Below, in pieces: positions 6,179 through 14,017 of a DNA stretch of 16,952 bases; the first letter of the stretch is position 1; each line of letters opens with the position of its first letter. A program made the position numbers and the translations under genes. The stretch is from JBBQXY01 sp051004815. GTDB lineage: Bacteria; Chloroflexota; Ktedonobacteria; Ktedonobacterales; Ktedonobacteraceae. Where the stretch lies: positions 1-16,952 of the forward strand of contig JBPCJY010000123.1 of NCBI GenBank assembly GCA_051004815.1, read 5' to 3'. The notes below the pieces were generated by a model, which saw only the letters and a program-made list of their open reading frames with translations, was not told the origin of the DNA and searched no databases.

Positions 6179-9100
6179 CTAGCTCCGCCGATCGCTCCAA
6201 AACGAGGCCGAAGCAGTTGCCACAGGCGAACCTTTTTCATGCAACATCAAGTACCGGGCGCAGGCTGCTATTTTGGCTCCGGTGCCGCTTACCTGTGGGC
6301 CGGTCATGATCCACTGGAAGTCCTGCGAGACGAGAAATTCCATGATGCGCTGCGTATTTGGTATGCTGACCTTGTCGAAGGCTTCATCTAGGGCCAACAG
6401 TCTGGGCGCACCGGGGGCGGCACTGCGATAGAGCGCACCCAAAGCGGCAAAGAGTGGTACATAGAGGGCGAAAAGTTGTTCCGCGCCACTACGAGTTCCT
6501 GCCACACGGTCGGTCAGGCGTTGGCGTTGACCACCAATGGGTGTGACCCATACATCGAAATGGAACCACTCGCGATAGTCAAAGACCTGTTCCAGGGCCT
6601 CCATAAAATTCATGTCGGGCGTCTCTTGTTGCCGGATGCGTACCGCTCGAATTTCCTGGCGGAAGGCATTCATCAGCGTCTCTGCCTCTTCGGTCGTCAA
6701 AGACTGCGCGGGTTTACGCAGCAGTCGGTAGTATTGTGCAAGATGGCTGCCCAGCTTGGTCAGGTCGTACTCGGCGGGTGGCTTCCACTGCAAGGCGTAG
6801 TGTTCACCGATCATCGGCAATCCGCTGAGGACGCTATTGATCTGCTGCACCCATTCTTCTGCCTCCAGAATGTGCGTGCGAATGGCCTCGGCGATCTCTT
6901 GCAAGAGGAAATCCTCGAATAACTGTCGCTCTTCTTGACCGAGCAGCAGCTTTTGCATTTCGATGCGTTCGCCCAAAATCTCCAATAAATCGATGGGCCG
7001 ACTCTTGTTCTCGTTCAAGAAAAGAACGTGTCCAGTATCATCCAGATCTGGCCCATATTCGAGTAGAATGGGCTGCTCGCGATTGAATGTGCGCGAAAGG
7101 GCATTATAGCTTTCACGGTACTCCCCTTCCAGCTTTTCCTTCCAAGGTGCAAGCTCTGTTTCGCGTACAGCTTGACCGGGCGCGAGCAGATGCTTGATGG
7201 CTTGGCGAGCGGCACGCACTGTATCGCCACTATTGGCTATCCCTTGTAGCTCAACGAGCTGCTCCACCGGATACGCGTCAAGCAGGCCGACAAAACGCGT
7301 CTGTTTCTCACTCCGTAGTTCCTGAGCCTGTTGCAAGCGTTCTTGCGCCTCCATCAGGTGAGATGTCGCGTTGTTGACGCGCTCGTCTGCACGGATAAAG
7401 CTAGTCTTGGCCTCGTCAAGTTCGGTCAGTAGCGTCTCGCTCCGTTCGCGCAAGGAACGCAACCGTTCGCTCAACTCCTCGGCATTGGCCGAAGCTGCAA
7501 TGTGTTGTAGCTCCGCTAGCTCTGCCTGAACTTGCAAGGTTTGATGGCGCACACGTTCGTAGAGTTGGGCAGCATTGCTTTCCGTGAGACGCGCCCTTTC
7601 CAGTGCCTCGTGCGCTTTTTGATACTCTTCCCCGGTATTGGCGATGCCCGTCAGTTGGTTCTGCAAGAGGCGGGACTGATTTTTGAGCTTCATAACTCCT
7701 TGCAGTGCGTTCTTGACGCGTTGCGCATCCGTCGCCAACGGTGTGATGCCGTTGCACGCGTGCTCCAAGCGACCCAGCACCGCATTGACCTGTTGCCGCG
7801 CGTCAAGCGTCTGCTGGTGGGCCTTCTGATACTTTGCCCTGGCGTCATCCAACGTTCCCCTGGCGTGGGAGAGCGCGGCGTGTATCTCTTCCAACCCGCT
7901 TTGCGCTAGTATCTTGCGTAACTGCCGCTGTTGTTCCTGTAGTTGTGTTGACTGTTGTTCGTAATGGGCTAGTTGCTGCGTCAGTGCTTGTAATTCCTCG
8001 GCGAGTCGTCTCTGTTGCTCAGCCAGCGCATCCAGTTCGCGTTGCCGAACGCGCAGACGTGTGGCTTTACCGATAGCGCGTGCCTCACCACCACCAGCAT
8101 ATCCCCGCAGCAGTCCATGCTCCCAACGACCATTTCCGACAACATCGGCTTGTTCGCTCGGCTCCGCACTGCTGTGAGCCGATTGTCCGATAGCAGCAAA
8201 AAAGGCCACGATAGATGATTCCCAGTCATTGCCACTATCAACTGTAGTGTCGAAGCGCAGTTTCTCGGCAACGTTGTTCTGAAATGAGCTAAAGCCTGTT
8301 CCCGCACTTTCATTTCCTATAGTTACGAGACAATCGCTGAGACCCTCTTTTGCCAGGAGGGCCTCGGCGGCAGCTTGTTGGGCGGGTGTGACAACGAGGG
8401 CGTCGAGCAGACCAGCATCTTCTAGCATGTATTCGATCTGACCAGCTTCCGCGCTTGCACTGTCGAGGCCGGGGGCAAAATCGAGTAAGGCATAAAGTGG
8501 GTGGGCGGCGATGCCATGTTCAGCTAGTTTGGCACGGGCGAGCGTGCGATGAGCGGAACGCAGCGGCGTGAACTCTGGTTCGGCCTGCTTCTCTTCATAC
8601 AATGCCTTGAGTTCAGCAATCTCGTGATTTTTGCTGCCGGTCAGTAGTTGCAATTCGTCCAATTCACCCTGCACCGAGTCCGCCACCTCCATCAACTCGC
8701 TTTCCAGCGTGTCGATGTACTCGCGATAGTGGTTCAGGGCAGCCGCAAACTGCTCTAGCACCCTCTCTGTGAAAGATGCATCGTCCACCATGGTACCGGA
8801 AGCTTGCGCGATGGCATAATCGGTGCTGGTGAGCGCATCATCATCAGCATCGTGCGACTCCAGATTGCTGTCCTTCACGAATTGGTCAAGCACTGCGCTG
8901 ATATGTTGCTGGGCGGTATAAGCGCGATCTTGCGTGGCCTGGAAATGACGGCGCGAGTCATCGAGTTCCTGGAAACGCGTGGTCTCCAGCGAGCGTGCAT
9001 TCTGGACGGTTCGCTCTAAGTGCTCACGCTGCTGGTGTAGCTCTTCCAGACCGCGCAGCCATACAATGCGTTCTTGCGCCTGCTCTTCCAAGAAGGAGGT

Positions 9101-10615
9101 AACACCCAAAGGCACTGCTTGTGGCGCGGTCGCGGCGGCAGAGAGGCGTGTGACCTGTTGGATAGCATCCTCTAATTGCAAGGCAGCCACCTCCCAGTAG
9201 CTCTCCTCGCTGGCGACGGCCAACAACTCGCGCAGGTGTGCTATGCTCTCGGTTTTCAGCTTCTCAAAGCGCAGGTTTTGCCGTTCCAGGTTCGTGCTAT
9301 TTTCACCTATCGCCTGCTGGGCGGTAGCCAGGTTTTGCTCTTGCAGATGCAGTTGCGCCTCGGCCTCTTGCGCACGAGTGCGGACGGTATCGAGTTGCGT
9401 GGCGATCTGCAAGCCTTCGCTGCTTTCCAGTGCTTTGATCTGACCGTTGACCTGCGATTGCTCGCTTTGCAAGCCCTGAGAAAGGGCCTCCGTGCGTTGC
9501 CGTTCTTGCTCTGCCGTGGAGAGGTCTTTGCGCAGCCGATTCACACGGCTCTGCACGCTGTCCTCCGCCAGTTGCGTTTCGATATACTCACACGCTGCCA
9601 GTTGTGCGCGTACCAGTGCGAGGCTCTGCCGTGCCTGGTGCAGACGCTCCGTCGAGTTATATGCTCCCTGGATACGCTCTATCTCGGTACTTATGGCATC
9701 GATGCGCTCAATTGTGCCGATGACGCGATGGGTGGTCTCGCCAGAGATTTTGCGCAGTGACTGTTTGAGATAGTCGTGTACCCGCGAAAAACTCAGTTCA
9801 CTACTCAGGTTTGGGCGACGCAACACAAGCAGAAGGTTAATTAACTTCTGAAAGTCCTTTTCGTCGCGGAAGCCAAAGAGATAGCGCGAAACCTGCCGCT
9901 CATATTCTGCCTGCGAATCGCAAACGATGCCATGCCCTTCGAGCACCTGTTTAAAGCGCGAATGGTCGTACGCCCGCTTCTCGTGTTTGTTCCCTGTATC
10001 ATGTAGGGTGTGAATATCGTAGCCCAGACGCGAGCCGTCGGTGATTAAAAAGCGCAAAGGACGGATGCGGTCACTGGCGTTGGCGTTGCCAGCGATACTC
10101 AGGCCAATAGTGAGGAAGCGTGTTCGTTCGCGATCACCATTTTCCCAACGCTGGCGCAATTCTTCCGCGATAGGCGGGTTAGTGGGATCGCACCATTCAA
10201 ATTCCAGCGCGATATAAGCGGTGCGTCGTTCATGTTGGTACGGCGTGGCCGATTCCGCGCCGCCAAGGACGTAGTATTCGATGTGCCGTTCACGCCCACC
10301 AAAGGTATCAAGTCGGTTGGGGCGCAGATCTCCATCCAGGGCCAGTGGCAAAGCTGCTGTCAGCACGGTTGATTTGCCGCTCGCATTCTCACCTGCCAGG
10401 AAGAGTCGTCCGTGTGGAATCTCAAATTCTTGCTGTCCATAGAGCCAGAAATTGGTCAGTAGAATGCGGCGCAGGCGATATCCCTGTGGGTCGCCACTGA
10501 ACGTTTGTAATAGATCTATTTGACGGGCGAGAGCCGCTTCGGCTGTGCCTGTTGTTCCATTGCTGCCTTGTGGCTCATTGGGCCAGGCGGCTACATCTTT
10601 AAAAGTTTGTTGCAT
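6179..10615 (-). CDS. jetC: JetC, SMC-like ATPase of a type II Wadjet system (TIGR02680-like)
   Basis: The predicted product is 1478 residues. An N-terminal ATPase half carries Walker A GENASGKST at 75-83. Long heptad-rich coiled coils (about 330-650 and 870-1200) flank a hinge-like globular segment (about 670-850). The C-terminal ATPase half has an ABC signature-like RSGAEQLFALY (about 1375-1385) and Walker B LLALDEAF with catalytic E1411. This is the layout of the SMC/MukB-like JetC^II family. Wadjet SMC complexes bind and extrude circular DNA in the cytoplasm, and the JetD nuclease then cuts small plasmids. The gene starts 20 bases after jetB in the jetA-jetB-jetC order expected of type II. 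Only a weak ribosome site precedes ATG 10615. No jetD follows it. RecN or SbcC is less likely because of the adjacent DUF2397- and DUF2398-like genes. Confidence 0.9.
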   Translation of the reverse strand: MQQTFKDVAAWPNEPQGSNGTTGTAEAALARQIDLLQTFSGDPQGYRLRRILLTNFWLYGQQEFEIPHGRLFLAGENASGKSTVLTAALPLALDGDLRPNRLDTFGGRERHIEYYVLGGAESATPYQHERRTAYIALEFEWCDPTNPPIAEELRQRWENGDRERTRFLTIGLSIAGNANASDRIRPLRFLITDGSRLGYDIHTLHDTGNKHEKRAYDHSRFKQVLEGHGIVCDSQAEYERQVSRYLFGFRDEKDFQKLINLLLVLRRPNLSSELSFSRVHDYLKQSLRKISGETTHRVIGTIERIDAISTEIERIQGAYNSTERLHQARQSLALVRAQLAACEYIETQLAEDSVQSRVNRLRKDLSTAEQERQRTEALSQGLQSEQSQVNGQIKALESSEGLQIATQLDTVRTRAQEAEAQLHLQEQNLATAQQAIGENSTNLERQNLRFEKLKTESIAHLRELLAVASEESYWEVAALQLEDAIQQVTRLSAAATAPQAVPLGVTSFLEEQAQERIVWLRGLEELHQQREHLERTVQNARSLETTRFQELDDSRRHFQATQDRAYTAQQHISAVLDQFVKDSNLESHDADDDALTSTDYAIAQASGTMVDDASFTERVLEQFAAALNHYREYIDTLESELMEVADSVQGELDELQLLTGSKNHEIAELKALYEEKQAEPEFTPLRSAHRTLARAKLAEHGIAAHPLYALLDFAPGLDSASAEAGQIEYMLEDAGLLDALVVTPAQQAAAEALLAKEGLSDCLVTIGNESAGTGFSSFQNNVAEKLRFDTTVDSGNDWESSIVAFFAAIGQSAHSSAEPSEQADVVGNGRWEHGLLRGYAGGGEARAIGKATRLRVRQRELDALAEQQRRLAEELQALTQQLAHYEQQSTQLQEQQRQLRKILAQSGLEEIHAALSHARGTLDDARAKYQKAHQQTLDARQQVNAVLGRLEHACNGITPLATDAQRVKNALQGVMKLKNQSRLLQNQLTGIANTGEEYQKAHEALERARLTESNAAQLYERVRHQTLQVQAELAELQHIAASANAEELSERLRSLRERSETLLTELDEAKTSFIRADERVNNATSHLMEAQERLQQAQELRSEKQTRFVGLLDAYPVEQLVELQGIANSGDTVRAARQAIKHLLAPGQAVRETELAPWKEKLEGEYRESYNALSRTFNREQPILLEYGPDLDDTGHVLFLNENKSRPIDLLEILGERIEMQKLLLGQEERQLFEDFLLQEIAEAIRTHILEAEEWVQQINSVLSGLPMIGEHYALQWKPPAEYDLTKLGSHLAQYYRLLRKPAQSLTTEEAETLMNAFRQEIRAVRIRQQETPDMNFMEALEQVFDYREWFHFDVWVTPIGGQRQRLTDRVAGTRSGAEQLFALYVPLFAALGALYRSAAPGAPRLLALDEAFDKVSIPNTQRIMEFLVSQDFQWIMTGPQVSGTGAKIAACARYLMLHEKGSPVATASASFWSDRRS

Positions 10616-10635
10616 ATGCTTTTTTCTTTACTCTA

Positions 10636-11922
10636 CTATTTCAGCCCCATTGGGATAGTGACAGCTTTTGGTTTTGCTTTGGTAGTGGTTGGTTTTGTTT
10701 CTTGTTCACCTTTGTCATAAGTGGCAGCGTAACGAGTGGCTGTTGGCAGTACCAGCATATTGCCAGCTTCGTCGGGGCCACGTATGAGGCCAAGCAGTCG
10801 CATTTTTCGATAAACATCATGCAAAAGGCTGCGCGAACTCTTGCTACGAGCGTCATTGCCCCAGTTCTCTCCGTAACGTTCCCGCAATGCGTAGAGCAAC
10901 TCGGCTATGTCCTCTGTTGTCACATGCAGGCAGCCATACGTATCCGGTGGCGACCAGGCTCCCGTTTCTAACTGCTTACGCATGGCGGTGCAGAGCAACA
11001 TGGCAATATGATCGCTGGCTCCGTAGAGCGTCAGTGCCGTGACGGGGCCGCTTGACGTGCCACTGGCTCGCACAATACAGGCGTAGTCGCGCCGAATATC
11101 GAGTAGCCAACCAAAGGTGTTGAGCAGTTCATTGGCTATTTCGTCGGCATGGGCCACGAGCGCGGCAAAGGCGGCAGGATCGTCGAAGCGAAAGAGCGCG
11201 GGGCCGAGCAGCAAGACGCGCCAAGCTCGCATCAGGTCGGATGCGTTCTCCGTCGTTGTGGGCAAGCGCGTGGGTTGCAGTAACATCGTACTATCGTTCA
11301 GCCGTTCCGCGCTAGCCAATACTTTCTGTGGATTGAGTGCGGCCACCAGTGAATGCACGACATCGGTGAACTCGTAGAGTACATCGGCATCAGGCGTTTG
11401 CTCCACCCACTCCCTGGTTTGCCCATCGACGAGATGGATGCCACCCAGGTCTTCCAGGTATTGTAGCGCACGTTGAATACTGTAGCGGTCGGCTTGTCTG
11501 CGGAAATCGAACGTTGCCTGTTCGCCTGTGCCACCAGAGGCCGATTGCTCTTGAATTTGTTCCGCCAACTGCGAAAGCAAAAACTGTTGCGCATTGCCAC
11601 GTCCACTGAGTTGACGGTGTTCCGCGTACCACAGCGTCCAGGTCAGGCATGCGAAGTCACGCGGCTCCCTGAGACGCTCATAGAGATAGCCAGGCGTGGT
11701 CGCGCTCAGGTGGCGCATCAGGCGAATCACTGTACTCGTGCGCTGGATATGCCAACCAGTATTTTGATCGTGCCAGCTTTGCAGCTTGTAGTAGTGATGT
11801 TGTATCAAACGGAACAGATCACCCTGTTTCGGCAGAATTACTTCGCGCTCCATCAGGGCTACATGCGCCTTCACCAGATCAGCAGTCGGAGCTTGGCGGT
11901 TCATCACGTTCGTCGTACTCAT
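10636..11922 (-). CDS. jetB: JetB, DUF2398/TIGR02678-like KITE subunit of a type II Wadjet system
   Basis: The predicted product is 428 residues. The N-terminal segment GDLFRLIQHHYYKLQSWHDQ (34-53) followed by NTGWHIQRTSTVIRL, and the later RDFACLTWTLWYAEHRQ, match the family pattern '..LFR.VR.H...L..WF...TGW.L......RL.K' and 'R.Y..L...LA.LE'. JetB is the MukE/KITE-like winged-helix partner that bridges JetA and the JetC heads. The C-terminus is a Lys/Thr-rich tail (about 400-428) that is probably disordered. Its ATG overlaps the jetA stop codon (TAATG) and is preceded by GGGGGAGA, so translation is coupled to jetA and the two subunits would be made in fixed proportion. The family assignment is by remembered motif and by its place between jetA and jetC. 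Confidence 0.85.
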   Translation of the reverse strand: MSTTNVMNRQAPTADLVKAHVALMEREVILPKQGDLFRLIQHHYYKLQSWHDQNTGWHIQRTSTVIRLMRHLSATTPGYLYERLREPRDFACLTWTLWYAEHRQLSGRGNAQQFLLSQLAEQIQEQSASGGTGEQATFDFRRQADRYSIQRALQYLEDLGGIHLVDGQTREWVEQTPDADVLYEFTDVVHSLVAALNPQKVLASAERLNDSTMLLQPTRLPTTTENASDLMRAWRVLLLGPALFRFDDPAAFAALVAHADEIANELLNTFGWLLDIRRDYACIVRASGTSSGPVTALTLYGASDHIAMLLCTAMRKQLETGAWSPPDTYGCLHVTTEDIAELLYALRERYGENWGNDARSKSSRSLLHDVYRKMRLLGLIRGPDEAGNMLVLPTATRYAATYDKGEQETKPTTTKAKPKAVTIPMGLK

Positions 11923-13664
11923 TATTCTCCCCCTTGCGCTGTTACTAGCTCATCCGCGTATGGCTCTGTTGTTTCTGTACTGCTCGCTTCCTCTAGTTGG
12001 CGTTCCAGGCGATAGCGTGGTATGAACAATGTACCATCGCGTGAGCGCAAGGTAGCATAGGTTTGCTCTTCATAATTATGCAAAAGAATGGTTGAGCCAT
12101 CGGGAGCGCGATACTGGTGATAGGGATCGGTTAAGCAAGCATCGACTATCTCCATCAACATGGTGCGGTCTTCAGCCGAGATAAATCTCGTCATGGTGCC
12201 CAGATCGAGATAGGTGCGTGCGAAAAGCCGTGTAAAGCGTTCTATTTGTTCTTGTGCCTTGCGTTCATGTTGCACAATCATAGCGCGGATGATGGTGCGG
12301 TTGTCGATCACCGGGTCTTCCATCGGCGGATCACCGCGATAGGTGCGGCTGACCGGACGCAAGCGCAACGTGACAGCGGGTGGCTCCTGCCATTCTCCCA
12401 ACTTGCCGTGCTGACCAGCCTCATAAGCAGCACTGGCTGAACCCGTGAGTCCCTCCGCTAGATGTACTGGCAAGAGGTTGGCGAAGGCGACCGAGAACAG
12501 TTGCTGGGCTGCCTCACCGTCTCTGGCTTTCAATAGCAGGTGCGCCAGCGTATTCAAATGGGTGGCGTAGTTGGCACTCGGTCGCGCCGAAGCGGCCAGG
12601 GACGACGCACGACGCACGACTTTGTCAACCTCGGACAGGGCATTGCGCCGGAACGAGTCTGCATTCTTTCCCTCAGCAAACCAGTAGCTCAACGCTTCCA
12701 CCTGGTTACAGGCTTCTTGCGCCAATTCTTCCGTTGTGGCGCGACTCTCTAGCGTGGGCGCGGGTGGCTCAATGTACTGTGCGACAATCTGGATTAACTG
12801 CTCTTTTTTGCCGTTAATAGACCACTCGTGCAGCAATTCACGCACGCGCCGTGCATATTGCGTGAGAGCTTGTGCGAAACCATGGACGTATGCCACGACC
12901 GCTGCCTTATAAATCTGATACGCGGCCAGATCGGCGCGATCTTGTTGAGCGGCATTGATCATATTTGCCAGGTATTGTGCCGCTTCACGGGCCATCGTGT
13001 TCCACACCTCGAAGGCTCGCTGCCACTCTTCCGCGATTTCGCGGCTCTGCGCTGGCAGTTCAAGTGCATGTGCTGGTATATCTTTATTGAGTTGTTCGAG
13101 CGAAGCCCACAGGCGGGGCAGATCGCTTTGGCGCAGCGAACCTTTGGCGGCACTGATGCGTGTTTGCTCTTCCAGGAAGGTTTCGATGGCGATAGCTTCC
13201 GGTGTGGCCTGATAGAGCAGTGCCGGGGCGAGAAAGCTGGCGATAGAGGTGGCACGGCTGGCATCATAGATTGTCGTGATGTTGCCCCACTCTTTCAGGG
13301 ATGCCAAGTCATTCTGACACTGTTCCAGCGTATATTCCGGCTCCAACGCGGCACGCACAGCATCGCGCACTTCCGAGGCCGTGAGTTGGTAGTGATACAA
13401 ATCGCGGTGGTGTTGCAGAAAGACGCGCATAATGACGCGATACCAGCGTATGCGATTGGAGTTGACGAGATAAGTAAAAATTGTCAGTCGGTCGGTTAGA
13501 TTGAAGAGTGCAGTCGGTGTGAGACCTTCCTGTAGAAGCTCATTTCCGGGATATGCTATACCCGTGCTCATAGTTGCGTCGCGAGAACTGGCTGACCCAT
13601 CTGGCTCTACCACGTTCGCGCCTATATTTGTAATATGCTCCAAGTCTATTGCTGCCTTTGTCAA
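11922..13664 (-). CDS. jetA: JetA, DUF2397/TIGR02677-like kleisin subunit of a type II Wadjet system
   Basis: The predicted product is up to 580 residues. The core begins near residue 52 with LFNLTDRLTIFTYLV, then WYRVIMRVFLQHH and the family-typical LASLKEWGNI (120-129). The middle is helical (150-400), and the C-terminal part contains TMTRFISAEDRTML. This follows the DUF2397 pattern 'YR.I.RVF.......L...DV' and 'L..L..WGNL'. JetA acts as the MukF/kleisin-like subunit that closes the JetC ring. It is the first gene of the operon. The start is uncertain: TTG 13664 and ATG 13571 (residue 32) both lack a clear ribosome site, and the first 45 residues are not conserved-looking, so the shorter form is plausible. 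No strong promoter was found upstream; an AT-rich stretch occupies 13665-13786. Confidence 0.85.
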   Translation of the reverse strand: MTKAAIDLEHITNIGANVVEPDGSASSRDATMSTGIAYPGNELLQEGLTPTALFNLTDRLTIFTYLVNSNRIRWYRVIMRVFLQHHRDLYHYQLTASEVRDAVRAALEPEYTLEQCQNDLASLKEWGNITTIYDASRATSIASFLAPALLYQATPEAIAIETFLEEQTRISAAKGSLRQSDLPRLWASLEQLNKDIPAHALELPAQSREIAEEWQRAFEVWNTMAREAAQYLANMINAAQQDRADLAAYQIYKAAVVAYVHGFAQALTQYARRVRELLHEWSINGKKEQLIQIVAQYIEPPAPTLESRATTEELAQEACNQVEALSYWFAEGKNADSFRRNALSEVDKVVRRASSLAASARPSANYATHLNTLAHLLLKARDGEAAQQLFSVAFANLLPVHLAEGLTGSASAAYEAGQHGKLGEWQEPPAVTLRLRPVSRTYRGDPPMEDPVIDNRTIIRAMIVQHERKAQEQIERFTRLFARTYLDLGTMTRFISAEDRTMLMEIVDACLTDPYHQYRAPDGSTILLHNYEEQTYATLRSRDGTLFIPRYRLERQLEEASSTETTEPYADELVTAQGGE

Positions 13665-13786
13665 ATTGTATTGTATGGGTTACTTTTCACGTTTCCCTTT
13701 CTTTTTGTTTCAGCAGAAAGTGGAAATAATAGATAGTAGATACACTTTATTCTATCACATTGTGTCTACTGCCACTGAGGGCAAGA

Positions 13787-13904
13787 GTGCGGTTCATTTT
13801 TGTGCAGCACGGGAATGTTGTAGGGACAGGATTCCGCGTCACATCCGCCCCTTGTCCCTACTCACACCCTCCCTCCTTTCTGTTGGCAAAAAAATGAAAC
13901 GCAC
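13787..13904. mobile_element. MITE-like 118-bp element upstream of jetA, containing dispersed repeat copy B
   Basis: The element is bounded by imperfect terminal inverted repeats: GTGCGGTTCATTTTT at 13787 and the complement of GTGCGTTTCATTTTTTT ending at 13904. A second inward pair, TAGGGACAGG (13821-13830) and CCTTGTCCCTA (13850-13860), extends the symmetry. It has no coding capacity. Its right half (13847-13900) is the inverted relative of the repeat at 5896-5952. No clear target-site duplication is visible. It lies between the divergent jetA and alpha-glucosidase genes, whose shared 353-base intergenic region otherwise shows only AT-rich DNA. Confidence 0.55.
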
Positions 13905-14017
13905 CCGGATTAAAGACGGGAAGCAGATTTCGGACGTATCAATCCGAGATGATAGAATGAAAACACGCTGCTTTTTTAGGCCCCATAGTTTTCTGAAAAG
14001 AGAGGACACAATCAATC

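Noticed and set aside
6476..9773. Several plus-strand open frames of 65-194 codons opposite jetC
   Set aside because: They are antisense shadows of a long coiled-coil coding region; none has a ribosome site or recognisable domain, and the minus-strand frame is a clear SMC-like protein.
6179..10615. Interpretation of the large ATPase as a stand-alone RecN/SbcC repair protein
   Set aside because: The coupled upstream DUF2398- and DUF2397-like genes and the overall size fit type II Wadjet JetC better.
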